This document shows, piece by piece, positions 14,488 through 22,598 of a stretch of 22,598 nt of DNA (the stretch's first letter is position 1; each line of letters opens with the position of its first letter). A program made the position numbers and the translations under genes. Where the stretch lies: positions 1 to 22,598 of the forward strand of contig NVRR01000025.1 in the NCBI GenBank assembly GCA_002732675.1, given 5' to 3'. The notes under the pieces are model-generated. The model was given only the letters and a program-made list of their open reading frames with translations. It was not told where the DNA came from and did not search any database. The stretch is from Sneathiella sp. (lineage in GTDB: Bacteria > Pseudomonadota > Alphaproteobacteria > Sneathiellales > Sneathiellaceae).

Positions 14488-15319
14488 ATGCAAATTCCGC
14501 TGTGGCGGAAACCGCCAATTCACCGTCCGGTCCAATAGCCCAGACCGAACATTTTCCGTCATCCTCGGCCTTTCCCGTCAGAGTGAAGGGCGCAATGTCA
14601 AAAACCGGGTTAAAGTTGCGGAAATCAAATTTCTTAAGCGGGCGATTGCCCATATTCTTGACCGCGAGCCGCATCAGCAGCGTACCCAACAACGGACCGT
14701 GAACGATCAGACCGGGGTACCCCTCCTCCTGTTGGCAATAATCGCGATCATAATGGATACGATGGCCGTTGAAGGTGAGGGCGGAGTAGCGAAATAGCAT
14801 CACCGGGTCCGGCGTGACAGTGATATCCCAGGTCCCGTTTGTTGGCGCTTGCTGGGGCGTTTTCTGAGCGCTCCCCTCTGCCTTTGGCGCATCGCGGAAG
14901 ACAATATCATGCTCCTCCGTGATGCAGATACCGTTTGCTGTTGAGACCTCATGCTCGACGGTGATAAACACCAGATTTCCCGTCCGTCCGGATTTTGGTG
15001 TGACAGACTTTATGGTAGAGGTTTTCTTCGCCGTCTCTCCGGCCGCCAGCGGCTGGTGAAAGGTCAAGCGCCCACCTGCCCACATACGCCGGGGGAGGTC
15101 TACAGGCGGCAGGAAATCGCCCTTAAATGTATGGCCGTCATTGGCCAGTCTCGATTGTTTGTCGGTCGGCAGGAAATACATCCAATGCCCTCCAGGCGGC
15201 ACAACCGACGGTGCCGGAACGTCTTCATCCATCAGGGCCGCAAATCCATCCAGGGACTGCGGGTGAATAATTTCGGTACACTCGATGTGATTGCCAATCC
15301 AATCTGTCATTTTTTTCAT
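14486..15319 (-). CDS. Double-hotdog acyl-CoA dehydratase/hydratase (FAS1-like/HTD2, mesaconyl-C4-CoA hydratase-like)
   Basis: A 277-residue protein with two hotdog domains. The N-terminal one is FAS1-like dehydratase (LPPVDLPRRMWAGGRLTFHQ near 70-89), and the C-terminal one is MaoC-like with the catalytic-type segment YSALTFNGHRIHYDRDY (178-194) and PGLIVHGPL (202-210). Relatives include mesaconyl-C4-CoA hydratase, itaconyl-CoA hydratase and the mitochondrial 3-hydroxyacyl thioester dehydratase HTD2; the exact substrate cannot be read here. Cytoplasmic. The start at 15319 has AAGAG 8 bases upstream; a second in-frame ATG at 15310 is possible. It stands alone between convergent and divergent neighbours, so there is no pathway context. 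Confidence 0.85.
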   Translation of the reverse strand: MKKMTDWIGNHIECTEIIHPQSLDGFAALMDEDVPAPSVVPPGGHWMYFLPTDKQSRLANDGHTFKGDFLPPVDLPRRMWAGGRLTFHQPLAAGETAKKTSTIKSVTPKSGRTGNLVFITVEHEVSTANGICITEEHDIVFRDAPKAEGSAQKTPQQAPTNGTWDITVTPDPVMLFRYSALTFNGHRIHYDRDYCQQEEGYPGLIVHGPLLGTLLMRLAVKNMGNRPLKKFDFRNFNPVFDIAPFTLTGKAEDDGKCSVWAIGPDGELAVSATAEFA

Positions 15320-15334
15320 TTTTTATACTCTTGG

Positions 15335-15363
15335 TTGCCATGGGGGTATCGGACAATTAGCAT
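15335..15363 (+). promoter_or_regulatory. Predicted promoter of the CHAD gene
   Basis: TTGCCA (15335-15340), 17-base spacer, TAGCAT (15358-15363). It overlaps the -10 of the opposing predicted promoter, so only one side may be used at a time. Predicted start near 15370, 35 bases before the CHAD start codon. Confidence 0.35.
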
Positions 15364-15387
15364 ATGCGCAATAAATGCAGGCGTAAA
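15359..15387 (-). promoter_or_regulatory. Predicted promoter of the double-hotdog hydratase gene
   Basis: Minus-strand TTTACG (15382-15387), 17-base spacer, TATGCT (15359-15364). Transcription would start near 15352, about 33 bases before the start codon at 15319. Confidence 0.35.
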
Positions 15388-15404
15388 TTGAAAGCGTGGG
15401 CTCA

Positions 15405-16361
15405 ATGCCGGAAGAGTTGAAGATTATCAAGTTACCGAACATCGATTTGTCGGACACTCCCGATATCGAAACGGCGGCAAAACGGATTTTTCACGAATCC
15501 GCTCAGCATCTCCGCGATAACTTCGTTCATTTTCAAAAACATGGTGATGCCGCAGCCCTGATGCAGATCCGCATTGGGATGCGGCGCATACGGGTTGCCA
15601 TGACTGTCTTCCGCCAGATTATTCCGGGCGACGTTCGATCAAGGTTCAATCGCGAATTCCGCTATTTTGGGAACATGCTTGGGGAGGCCCGGAATATGGA
15701 CGTCTTTCTGGATGGGATGCTAGCGGAGAATTTCAACAAGAAGCCCTTGAACAAAGCGGGCGCGGAGCTGCGGCTTCACGGGGAGGCGGTGCGGGGGGAG
15801 GAATATGAGGTTATCAAGCGGGAGATTTTTGGCGGACATTTTGAATCAGTTCTGAAAGCCTTTGATAACTGGCTCAAGAGCAACTGGTCTTCCAAACTTG
15901 GCAAGGCGGCCACCAAAATGATGGGCAGACCCGTGACCCCGTTCGCCCTCTCCGTCATTGATGAGGGCCGTATCGAGCTGCTCAATCAAGGCGCCGAGGC
16001 AGAGCATTTATCTGCGGCTGAGCTTCATGACGTGCGAAAATATGCGAAGCGCGCGCGCTATCATCTCCGGTTCTTCTCTTCCTTGTTTACGGAAGAAAAG
16101 ATGCGGGAAGGCTTTTCCATTCTGGTTCAGATGCAGAATTGCCTCGGACATATCAATGATGTGAAGGAGGAAATGATCATCCTTGGCCAGCTGACCGAAA
16201 ATGTCCGCGCGGATTATTTCGCCAATGTCCTGCGCTACAACGCCAAGGTCACCGAACAGGCCGCCGACAGTATTGACGGATATCTGGAAGAATTTGCGGA
16301 GCTTTGGCAGTTATATGAAGGTTTCACCCTGGAAACGAAAGACCTGCGCGGTCCTAATTAA
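15405..16361 (+). CDS. Stand-alone CHAD-domain protein
   Basis: A 318-residue, helical, very basic protein. CHAD domains are two four-helix bundles that bind inorganic polyphosphate through Lys/Arg/His surfaces. Visible family blocks: QIRIGMRRIRVAMTVFRQII (first basic helix), YFGNMLGEARNMDVFLDGML, the second basic helix LHDVRKYAKRARYHLRFFSS, and CLGHINDVKEE. There is no CYTH phosphatase domain in front, unlike the common CYTH-CHAD fusions. The usual His of the first helix (V-H-x-x-R) is Met here, while that of the second is kept. Probably binds polyphosphate, perhaps on polyphosphate granules (inference). ATG at 15405 is used; a GTG 9 bases earlier (15396) is also possible, and neither has a strong ribosome site. 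The stop abuts the convergent desaturase stop with no spacer. Confidence 0.88.
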   Translation: MPEELKIIKLPNIDLSDTPDIETAAKRIFHESAQHLRDNFVHFQKHGDAAALMQIRIGMRRIRVAMTVFRQIIPGDVRSRFNREFRYFGNMLGEARNMDVFLDGMLAENFNKKPLNKAGAELRLHGEAVRGEEYEVIKREIFGGHFESVLKAFDNWLKSNWSSKLGKAATKMMGRPVTPFALSVIDEGRIELLNQGAEAEHLSAAELHDVRKYAKRARYHLRFFSSLFTEEKMREGFSILVQMQNCLGHINDVKEEMIILGQLTENVRADYFANVLRYNAKVTEQAADSIDGYLEEFAELWQLYEGFTLETKDLRGPN

Positions 16362-17165
16362 TTACCGGCGCCGAAACGGGAGTGCCAACATCCAGAATAT
16401 GCTCTGCTTCTTGTCCTTTTGATATTCATGGAGACCGATTGTCATCCCGTCATGCCCTTCGGACGGCTCTGCCGTGTAGGTCCGGAACATGTAATCCCAC
16501 CAAGGCAGGTTAAAGCCAAAATTGTTATTATGTTCGGCCCGGATCACAGAATGATGAACCCGATGCATGTCCGGCGTCACCATGAACAGGCGCACGACCC
16601 GATCAATGGCTTTGGGCAGCCCTGCATTGGCATGATTAAACATGGCAATGGAACTGAGGAGGATCTCAAAAATAATGACGGCAACCACCGGCGGGCCAAG
16701 GGCGAAGACGACGACCAGCTTGACCAACATGGAGAGGAAAATTTCGACAGGGTGAAAACGGGCGCCGGTCGACACGTCATAATCCACATCCGCATGATGC
16801 ATCTTGTGCAACTGCCATAGCAGTGGAATTTTATGAAACACCACATGCTGCCAATAAATAACCATATCCTGCAGGATCACGGCCAGAATAATCGTAACCG
16901 GCAAAGGGAGCTCAATAATATTGAAAAGGCCCCAGCCTTTCTCTGCCGCCGTTGCAGCGGCACCGACGGCCAAAACCGGAAACAGGACCCTGAGCAGGAA
17001 GGTATTGAAAAACGTTACCCCGAAATTGTTCACCCAACGCCAGGGTTTAGAGGCACGCGGAGTCCGTTTTGGGGCGACAGCTTCCCAAAGGCCGATCAGG
17101 ACAAGTGTTCCGATAAAAAAACTTAACCGTATTGTTGGCTCGTTGGCAGCGATATACTCAAGCAT
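16362..17165 (-). CDS. Sterol desaturase/fatty acid hydroxylase family membrane protein
   Basis: A 267-residue membrane enzyme of the non-haem di-iron family. All His boxes are present: HVVFH (107-111), HKMHH (120-124), His138 and His178 in membrane-proximal loops, HRVHH (201-205) and His212, so it should be active. Four or so hydrophobic helices span 12-30, 55-73, 88-104 and 145-172. The family hydroxylates or desaturates lipids (hopanoids, carotenoids, fatty acids, ornithine lipids); the substrate is not evident. The start at 17165 has GAGG 5 bases upstream and removes an untypical 33-residue extension. It is divergent from the alpha/beta hydrolase gene (52 bases), whose predicted promoter overlaps its first codons. 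Confidence 0.9.
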   Translation of the reverse strand: MLEYIAANEPTIRLSFFIGTLVLIGLWEAVAPKRTPRASKPWRWVNNFGVTFFNTFLLRVLFPVLAVGAAATAAEKGWGLFNIIELPLPVTIILAVILQDMVIYWQHVVFHKIPLLWQLHKMHHADVDYDVSTGARFHPVEIFLSMLVKLVVVFALGPPVVAVIIFEILLSSIAMFNHANAGLPKAIDRVVRLFMVTPDMHRVHHSVIRAEHNNNFGFNLPWWDYMFRTYTAEPSEGHDGMTIGLHEYQKDKKQSIFWMLALPFRRR

Positions 17166-17170
17166 ATAAA
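17143..17170 (+). promoter_or_regulatory. Predicted promoter of the alpha/beta hydrolase gene
   Basis: TTGGCA (17143-17148), 16-base spacer, TATAAA (17165-17170): five of six matches in each box. It lies over the first codons of the divergent desaturase gene; start near 17177, leader about 40 bases. Confidence 0.45.
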
Positions 17171-17217
17171 CCTCATTCTGATCCAATAGGAAGATAGGGC
17201 AGTCGACGACAATAATC

Positions 17218-17835
17218 ATGAATTTTCTTGAAAATGGCCAAAAGGGTGCCGCGCTGACCCTCATCCTCGCTCATAGTGCTGGCGCACCGATGGATAGTCC
17301 GTTTATGAATTTTTATGCGGAAAAACTGGCGGGGGCAGGCTTTCATATCTTGCGCTTTGACTTCCCTTACATGCAGGAGCGGCGCATGAATGGTGGCCGA
17401 CGTCCACCGGATCGCCAGCCTAAATTGCTGGAATGTTGGCGGCAGGCAATCGCCGCGGCGGGTCCCGCGTCAAGCCTTGTGATTGGCGGGAAATCCATGA
17501 GTGGACGCATGGCGTCCATGATCGCTGATGAGGCCCAGGTCAAGGGGCTGGTCTGTCTCGGCTATCCTTTCTATGCCCCGAAGAAACTGGATAAACCCCG
17601 GATTGAGCATTTATTGGCCCTCAAAACACCGACGCTGATCGTGCAGGGAAGCCGCGATACTATGGGAAGCCGGGAGATCGTCGCGGGGTATTCCTTGTCA
17701 GAGAATATTGATATTCGCTGGTTGGAAGACGGCGATCATAGTTTTAAGCCCCGCAAGAAATCCGGCCGCACGGAGCTGGAAAACTGGCAGGAAGGTGTTG
17801 ACCATGTCGCGGAGTTTATGAACGCGCTGACTTAA
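17218..17835 (+). CDS. TEX30/KANL3-like alpha/beta hydrolase
   Basis: A 205-residue compact alpha/beta hydrolase. The oxyanion-side strand ends LILAHSAGAPMDSPFM (14-29), the nucleophile elbow is GGKSMSGR (90-97, Ser93), the acid is Asp147 in VQGSRDTMG, and the His is His174 in DGDHSF, so the triad is complete. The family is named after human TEX30 and KANSL3; bacterial members are assumed to be esterases or acyl hydrolases, with unknown substrate. No signal peptide. ATG at 17218 gives the family N-terminus, although the ribosome site is weak. It is divergent from the desaturase and convergent with the TerB gene. Confidence 0.88.
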   Translation: MNFLENGQKGAALTLILAHSAGAPMDSPFMNFYAEKLAGAGFHILRFDFPYMQERRMNGGRRPPDRQPKLLECWRQAIAAAGPASSLVIGGKSMSGRMASMIADEAQVKGLVCLGYPFYAPKKLDKPRIEHLLALKTPTLIVQGSRDTMGSREIVAGYSLSENIDIRWLEDGDHSFKPRKKSGRTELENWQEGVDHVAEFMNALT

Positions 17836-17844
17836 GTCCTGACC

Positions 17845-17922
17845 CGACGCAGACGGCAACGTCGCCTGCCCGGATTTTCAGTCGGCCTTGCCGGGCAGCT
17901 TTCTCCTTCGCCTTCTGGGCGA
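17845..17922. repeat. Cluster of three inverted repeats between convergent genes
   Basis: In the 119-base gap between the hydrolase and TerB stops, CGACG/CGTCG (17845-17849, 17860-17864), CTGCCCGG/CCGGGCAG (17866-17873, 17891-17898, 17-base loop) and TCGCC/GGCGA (17908-17912, 17918-17922) lie in series. None is followed by a clean T run on either strand; they may act as a weak bidirectional terminator or RNA-stabilising structure. Confidence 0.35.
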
Positions 17923-17954
17923 GCAGAATTGAATGCAGTTTGGGAGTCTACCGC

Positions 17955-18365
17955 CTAGAGCCGGGTAAAGCGGACAGCGGCACCGCGTTCAATGGCCGCT
18001 GCCGTGAGCCGGTCGACATTAAGGCCATGGCGCAGCATTTCCAGGATGCGCAGCTCTTCCTGACTGAGCTGTCCATCGCACACCGCAATATCACAGGCCA
18101 GCGCATAGGCCGCGTCATGGAGCTTTTTCGGGAGCACCGCTTTAATTTTCTTAATGATGTCTTCCAGCTCCTGGTCGCTGTTCAGCATGTCCACACAGCT
18201 TGCCGCGTCGCCGGGCAGATGTTCTTCCTCATATTCGGAGAACACGGGAAGGGTTCTGACAATCTCGCCAATGGTGAACAGTTCACGGTCGGTCATTTCG
18301 CGATCGGCTGCGGACACAATTACCATTGTTGAAATCAGTGCAGTATGCAAATTCAGGGTCGTCAT
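17955..18365 (-). CDS. TerB-family (tellurite resistance TerB-like) protein
   Basis: A 136-residue helical protein with two similar halves, each bearing an acidic helix turn: VSAADREMTDRELFTIGEIV (18-37) and ACDIAVCDGQLSQEELRIL (90-108), the repeat expected of TerB-like domains, which are metal-binding all-helical modules. No other ter genes are nearby, so real tellurite resistance should not be assumed; a stress or membrane-associated role is more likely. ATG at 18365 is preferred; GGAG lies 10 bases upstream, but an ATG at 18374 and a TTG at 18386 are in frame. It follows the helicase gene by 60 bases on the same strand and may be co-transcribed with it. Confidence 0.82.
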   Translation of the reverse strand: MTTLNLHTALISTMVIVSAADREMTDRELFTIGEIVRTLPVFSEYEEEHLPGDAASCVDMLNSDQELEDIIKKIKAVLPKKLHDAAYALACDIAVCDGQLSQEELRILEMLRHGLNVDRLTAAAIERGAAVRFTRL

Positions 18366-18425
18366 GCGACGCATTCTCCGGTTCAATATAAAACGATATG
18401 TTTAGGATATGGGGTTCGGCCCGGT

Positions 18426-21227
18426 TTATCCAATGATATTTTTGCTCAAGCTCTGTTCTTTCTCGGCCACGAAATTACGGGTGAGGGCAATCGCTTCTTT
18501 CAGGCCAAGCCGTTGTATTTCAACGCCCTTCGGAAAAGCCGTGGCAAGGCGGGACGGCATCATGCTATCGAGCAGAACGAAGACGCCGAAATCGTTCTCC
18601 CGGCGGAGCAGCCGGCCGTACGCCTGCTTGATTTTAAGGCGGGTGAGCTTGTCATCATAACGGCTGCCACCGAATGCTTTCTTGCGGGCCTTGTGTTTTA
18701 GATCAGGGCGCGGCCAGGGAACCCGATCAAAGACGATCAGCCTGAGCGATCGACCCGGCACATCCACGCCGTCGCGCACGGCATCCGTGCCGAGCAAGAC
18801 AGAGTTCTCTTCTTCACGGAATATATCCACTAAAGTGGAGGTGTCGAGCGCATCTTGATGCTGGGCATAGAGATCGAGCCCGGCGGCCGCCAAGGGTGCG
18901 CGGATATTCTCATGCACGGCTCGCAGGCGCCAGATGGCTGTAAATAATCCAAGACCACCACCGCCAGATGCCAGGAACAGCTCTCGATAGGCGGATGAGA
19001 CTTCCTTCATATGATCGCGGCGGACATCGGTCACGACAATCACGCGCGTTTGCCGTGCAAAATCGAAGGGGGAGGCGAGATGAGCGCGTTTTGGCGGTAA
19101 AATCAGGTGATGTGTGCCGGTGCGCATATCGGCGGCCAGCCAGCTTTCATCCTCGTCTTCGTTCTCACCTTCGACCTCGCTTATTGTCGTATCGCGCAGC
19201 GTCGCCGATGTGATCACGACGCCATGTGCTGGTTTCAGGATAGTCTCGGCGAAGGGCTCGGTTGGATCGATATAGCTGCGGTAATAGCCAAGATCAAGCT
19301 CACGCCCGCCCGCTCGCTCAATCGCCAGCCAGTCGACGAATGTCGCCGGTGTTGGGTCCTCAAGGCCCTTCAGCATGGCACGCCAGGGGGCGATGGACAT
19401 ATTGTTGCGGCGCGCGAGGCCCTGTACGGCAGCCTCGATGCGTTGGCGTGTCGCGGTATCAAGCTCCTCCGCCTCTTCATCCAGCTTTTTAAGAAGCGCC
19501 TTGGCAAGTGCCGTCATCGGGCTGGCAATGGCAAGCAGCGCCTTTTCCAATTTATAGGCGGCGGCGGGCATATCGACCGGGAAATCGCTTGCTGTGCATT
19601 CAACGGAGTAGGGACTATCCGGCTGGCCACAGCGGGCGAGCACCTGGCTGCGAATATGTACCAGAAATTCCTCCATCGGGCCTTGCGGCACCCCGTCGCG
19701 AAGGCGCGCAAGCCAGCCATCGGCCGGGAGTTGGCGGGCCGCATGAATAACCGCCTGCAGGGCCTCGATCCCAGCTTCGTCGTCTCCGATCAGATCCGAT
19801 ATCCGTTTTTCCAGGCCCCGCATCCGCCCTTTACGTCCCGTGTCACTCCCAGCGAGCCAGCGGCGCAGTTCCGCCGTTTCCTGCCCGGTGAGATGGGCGG
19901 AGAAGGCGCTATCAGCGGCGTCAAACACATGATGTCCCTCGTCGAAGACATATCGTGTCGGCAAATTGGGGTCATCGGGGCGGGTGGCGCCATTGATCAT
20001 CACCAATGCATGATTGGCAATGACGATATCGGCTTTACGCGCCTTTCGCGTCGAAATCTCGATAAAGCATTTGCGGTAATGAGGGCAGGCGGAATAGATG
20101 CATTCGCCGCGGCGGTCGGCCAGCCGCAGGACCCGCGCTGCGCCCGCGAGCCCCAACAGCCAGCTTGGAAAATCGCCGCCGACCATATCACCGTCGCGCG
20201 TAGTGCTGATCCAGCGCGCGACGAGGCCGAGTATGATCTGATCTGATCCGCGCGCCGCGCCACCTTGCAGGGCTTCTTCATAGTTGAGCAGGCAAAGATA
20301 GTTTTCGCGGCCCTTGCGAATAACGGCCTTTTCGGCTTTTTCGGCTGCGCTGGGATAGAGGCGGTTCAATTCATCATCGATTTGCCGCTGCAGGTTTTTG
20401 GTATAGGTGGAAATCCAGACGGTGCCGCCATTTTTCTCCGCCCACAGGCTGGCAGGGGCAATGTAACCAAGGGTCTTTCCTGTTCCGGTGCCGGCTTCGG
20501 CCAGCACAATGTTGGGCGCATCTTTTTGTTGTCGGGGCAGAAACGCATGCGACGTTAGTGCGCTGAAGTCGGCTTGCTGTGGGCGGGATTCTGCGTTATC
20601 GCCGAGTAGCTCCTGCAGCCGGTCGCGCGCTTCAATCTCGCTGACCGCAATATCGTCAGGCGGGGGCTCCGGTGCGAAATCCGGCCATTCTTTAAGCTGC
20701 CTCCAGACATCCATTCCGCCAAAACGGTCTTTGCTTTCAGGAAGGCCTAATGCCGCGAGCACAGCAGGTGCCCAGTTCCAGCCTGCCTGACCCATGGTCA
20801 TCGCTATCGTTGCTGCTGACTCTCTATTTTTAGATTTTAAACCGGTTAAATACGACAAAATAATATTAGCCGCTTCGAAGACCGCCAGCGCCTGTTCTTC
20901 CGGATCGTGAGAGGGGGTGAGACCAACAGCGTGGGCCAGTCCGCGCGGTGTCGGCAGGCACGGCTTAGCCGGATGGGCGAAGGCAAATAATTCCAGCAGA
21001 TCAAAGGCCTCGAACACATTGACGCCAAGACGCCGGGCAGTATTGAGGCGATGCACGACAAGGGGCGTGGTTTTCGTCGCCCGCGCCGCGGCCGCCTGAT
21101 GGGGCTCGCTTTCTATCTCGCCATCTGCGGTGAGCCAGATGGCCTGCTCCCCACTCACAATCAAGACAGGCGCTTCGGGCAGGCGAATGTCGCCTTGGAC
21201 GGGGGTATTTTCGGATTTTTGGTCCAT
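18426..21227 (-). CDS. DinG/XPD-type Fe-S superfamily 2 DNA helicase with N-terminal exonuclease-like region
   Basis: A 933-residue protein from ATG 21227. Helicase motifs: Walker [10 protein letters not shown] (around 244-252), four Cys of an iron-sulfur cluster in the first lobe (Cys312, Cys376, Cys381, Cys387, the last three in [13 protein letters not shown]), IANHAL (motif Ib region), the DEGHH box (429-433), and C-terminal [12 protein letters not shown] and [14 protein letters not shown] (motifs V and VI). This is the XPD/DinG fold, a 5'-3' helicase that unwinds D-loops, R-loops and forks during repair. The first 230 residues resemble the shape of a DEDD exonuclease ([13 protein letters not shown] ... 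[13 protein letters not shown] ... [12 protein letters not shown]) but lack the catalytic Asp-x-Glu, so this part is probably non-catalytic. A GTG at 21275 could add 16 residues. It is divergent from lysK. Confidence 0.9.
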   Translation of the reverse strand: MDQKSENTPVQGDIRLPEAPVLIVSGEQAIWLTADGEIESEPHQAAAARATKTTPLVVHRLNTARRLGVNVFEAFDLLELFAFAHPAKPCLPTPRGLAHAVGLTPSHDPEEQALAVFEAANIILSYLTGLKSKNRESAATIAMTMGQAGWNWAPAVLAALGLPESKDRFGGMDVWRQLKEWPDFAPEPPPDDIAVSEIEARDRLQELLGDNAESRPQQADFSALTSHAFLPRQQKDAPNIVLAEAGTGTGKTLGYIAPASLWAEKNGGTVWISTYTKNLQRQIDDELNRLYPSAAEKAEKAVIRKGRENYLCLLNYEEALQGGAARGSDQIILGLVARWISTTRDGDMVGGDFPSWLLGLAGAARVLRLADRRGECIYSACPHYRKCFIEISTRKARKADIVIANHALVMINGATRPDDPNLPTRYVFDEGHHVFDAADSAFSAHLTGQETAELRRWLAGSDTGRKGRMRGLEKRISDLIGDDEAGIEALQAVIHAARQLPADGWLARLRDGVPQGPMEEFLVHIRSQVLARCGQPDSPYSVECTASDFPVDMPAAAYKLEKALLAIASPMTALAKALLKKLDEEAEELDTATRQRIEAAVQGLARRNNMSIAPWRAMLKGLEDPTPATFVDWLAIERAGGRELDLGYYRSYIDPTEPFAETILKPAHGVVITSATLRDTTISEVEGENEDEDESWLAADMRTGTHHLILPPKRAHLASPFDFARQTRVIVVTDVRRDHMKEVSSAYRELFLASGGGGLGLFTAIWRLRAVHENIRAPLAAAGLDLYAQHQDALDTSTLVDIFREEENSVLLGTDAVRDGVDVPGRSLRLIVFDRVPWPRPDLKHKARKKAFGGSRYDDKLTRLKIKQAYGRLLRRENDFGVFVLLDSMMPSRLATAFPKGVEIQRLGLKEAIALTRNFVAEKEQSLSKNIIG

Positions 21228-21264
21228 TTTCGCCTGTTCGTTACGGTTTTTTGTACGGGCATCG

Positions 21265-21293
21265 TTGACGGCCACCTGTTGTCCGCCTACATT
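21265..21293 (+). promoter_or_regulatory. Predicted promoter of lysK
   Basis: TTGACG (21265-21270), 17-base spacer, TACATT (21288-21293), in the 105-base gap between the helicase and lysK. Transcription would start near 21300, about 33 bases before the start codon. Confidence 0.5.
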
Positions 21294-21332
21294 CCGCGCT
21301 GTTTCAAAGACGCGTCACTTATGGAGATTATC

Positions 21333-22598
21333 ATGTCGTCGGATGCCGAAATAGCACTATCGAGCAACTCATGGGCTTTTGTCGAGGCAAAAAAGCTCGT
21401 GGACCGCTTTGCGGACGGCGCCCCAGAAAAAGGCTATGTCCTGTTCGAAACCGGTTACGGACCGTCTGGACTGCCGCATCTTGGGACCTTTGGTGAAGTG
21501 GCGCGGACGACCATGGTCCGTCATGCGTTCAGCATTCTTTCAGATATTCCGACGCGGCTGATTACCTTTTCCGATGATATGGATGGGTTGCGGAAAGTTC
21601 CCGATAATGTCCCGAACCAGGAGTTGCTGACGGCAAATCTCTATAAGCCGTTGACGGCTGTCCCGGATCCCTTTGGCACCCACAACAGTTTTGGCGAACA
21701 TAACAATGCGCGGCTGCAGGCGTTTTTGGATCAGTTCGGTTTTGACTATGAATTCAGATCGTCGACGGAATGCTATAAGTCCGGCCTGTTCGATGAAAGT
21801 TTGCTGTTGGTCCTCAAAAACTACGATGCCGTCATCAATGTCATCCTGCCGACGTTGGGACCGGAACGCCGGGCCACCTATTCGCCGTTTCTCCCCCTAT
21901 GCCCGCGTACCGGCGTCGTACTGCAGGAACCTATTACCTCTCGCGATGAGACGGCCGGGACCGTGACCTATAAAGATCCTGAAACTGCCGAGATGGTGAC
22001 GGTGCCGGTAACCGGCGGCCATTGCAAATTGCAGTGGAAAGTCGATTGGGCCATGCGTTGGCTTGCGCTGGACGTGGACTATGAAATGGCAGGGAAAGAC
22101 CTGATCGATAGTGTCACTTTGTCGAGCAAGATTGTCCGCATTCTTGGGAAACGTCCGCCAGAAGGCTTTAACTACGAGCTGTTCCTGGATCAGGACGGCA
22201 AGAAAATCTCCAAATCCAAGGGCAACGGTATCACCATTGAGGAATGGCTAAAATATGCCTCGCCGGAGAGCCTGTCGCTTTATATGTACCAGAATCCGAA
22301 GAAGGCGAAGCGGCTGCATTTTGACGTCATCCCCAAGGCTGTCGATGAGTATTTCACGTTTCTGGCGAAATACCCTGAGCAAGAGCCGAAACAGCAATAT
22401 GCCAACCCGGTCTGGCATATCCACAGCGGCCATCCGCCGACGGAAGGCCTGCCGCTCACATTTGGCATCCTGCTGAATTTGGCGGCAGTCGTAAACGCAC
22501 ATGATCCATCGGTTCTGTGGGGCTTTATCTCGCGCTATGCGGCGGGGGCGTCGCCGGAGAAGAATCCGGAGCTTGATAAACTGGTCGGTTATGCGGTT
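21333..22598 (+). CDS. lysK: Lysyl-tRNA synthetase, class I, 3'-truncated by window edge
   Basis: The frame is open to the last base; 422 residues are visible of about 530. It charges tRNA-Lys using the Rossmann-fold class I mechanism. The HIGH-like box is [13 protein letters not shown] (43-55) and the KMSKS-like loop is [10 protein letters not shown] (290-299); [22 protein letters not shown] and [16 protein letters not shown] are further signatures. Class I LysRS is archaeal in origin, shared by many Alphaproteobacteria and some spirochaetes, while most bacteria use an unrelated class II enzyme. The start at 21333 has GGAG 6 bases upstream; the in-frame ATG at 21321 lacks such a site. It stands alone behind its own promoter, divergent from the helicase. 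Later domains, including the anticodon-binding helix bundle, are only partly in view. Confidence 0.96.
   Translation, partial: MSSDAEIALSSNSWAFVEAKKLVDRFADGAPEKGYVLFETGYGPSGLPHLGTFGEVARTTMVRHAFSILSDIPTRLITFSDDMDGLRKVPDNVPNQELLTANLYKPLTAVPDPFGTHNSFGEHNNARLQAFLDQFGFDYEFRSSTECYKSGLFDESLLLVLKNYDAVINVILPTLGPERRATYSPFLPLCPRTGVVLQEPITSRDETAGTVTYKDPETAEMVTVPVTGGHCKLQWKVDWAMRWLALDVDYEMAGKDLIDSVTLSSKIVRILGKRPPEGFNYELFLDQDGKKISKSKGNGITIEEWLKYASPESLSLYMYQNPKKAKRLHFDVIPKAVDEYFTFLAKYPEQEPKQQYANPVWHIHSGHPPTEGLPLTFGILLNLAAVVNAHDPSVLWGFISRYAAGASPEKNPELDKLVGYAV

Noticed and set aside
17955..18365. TerB-like gene as part of a tellurite-resistance or ter-type stress/defence island
   Set aside because: No TerC, TerD, TerY or toxin-like genes are nearby; the neighbours are ordinary housekeeping genes.
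19107..20246. 379-codon plus-strand frame opposite the helicase
   Set aside because: Antisense to the Fe-S and DEGHH regions of a clear helicase; its sequence is low-quality, with many Arg, His and Cys and no motif.
1..22598. tRNA, rRNA, CRISPR arrays, insertion sequences and attachment sites
   Set aside because: Intergenic regions are short, and none shows cloverleaf-like structure, regular repeats, transposase frames or flanking direct repeats by eye.

Overview
The window reads as an ordinary, gene-dense chromosomal segment of an alphaproteobacterium of moderate GC content. Three things point there: a class I (archaeal-type) lysyl-tRNA synthetase at the right edge, a DUF2794 protein (a family I know mainly from Alphaproteobacteria), and the general make-up (Sco/PCuAC copper chaperones, M81 metallopeptidase, short BKACE enzyme, DinG-like helicase). 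I cannot name the genus from sequence alone. I see no insertion sequence, phage gene, CRISPR array, tRNA or rRNA. No stretch above 300 bases lacks a gene; the longest gaps (about 230, 270, 215 and 150 bases) hold promoters or leaders.

Layout. Left edge: the C-terminal part of an FtsX-type ABC permease (3-1106, +), then two small minus-strand envelope genes (a two-EF-hand secreted protein and a lipoprotein), then a Bax-inhibitor-1 family membrane protein (+) closed by a strong terminator. Next comes a plus-strand cluster: an M81/MlrC metallopeptidase, a TTC38-like TPR protein starting 3 bases later, and a Mpo1-like (DUF962) membrane protein. This runs convergently into a secreted cupredoxin-fold protein that seems to lack copper ligands. 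A DUF2794 gene (-) is divergent from an msrB-cupin pair with overlapping stop/start (+), followed by a short BKACE-family enzyme (+).

From 9291 to 13079 a minus-strand four-gene operon encodes a complete peptide-type ABC transporter core (two permeases, two ATPases; every junction overlaps by 1-4 bases) but no substrate-binding protein. Divergent from it is a Sco1-PCuAC copper-delivery pair (+) for cytochrome oxidase CuA assembly, ending in a terminator shared with the 3' end of a double-hotdog acyl-CoA dehydratase/hydratase (-). Then come a stand-alone CHAD-domain protein (+), a sterol desaturase/fatty acid hydroxylase (-), a TEX30/KANL3-like alpha/beta hydrolase (+), a TerB-domain protein (-), a DinG/XPD-type Fe-S helicase (-) and the truncated lysK (+).

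Working themes are envelope and copper homeostasis (cupredoxin-like, Sco, PCuAC), lipid modification (Mpo1-like, desaturase, hotdog hydratase), peptide/amino-acid handling (M81 enzyme, ABC transporter, BKACE) and oxidative repair (MsrB). Several promoters share a TTGAC(C/G)-N17 arrangement. I did not find a clearly new defence or mobile system. The most worthwhile leads are the tightly coupled M81-TTC38 pair, the degenerate cupredoxin, the orphan ABC importer next to a short BKACE enzyme, and a tiny ORF with a perfect Shine-Dalgarno overlapping the BKACE start.
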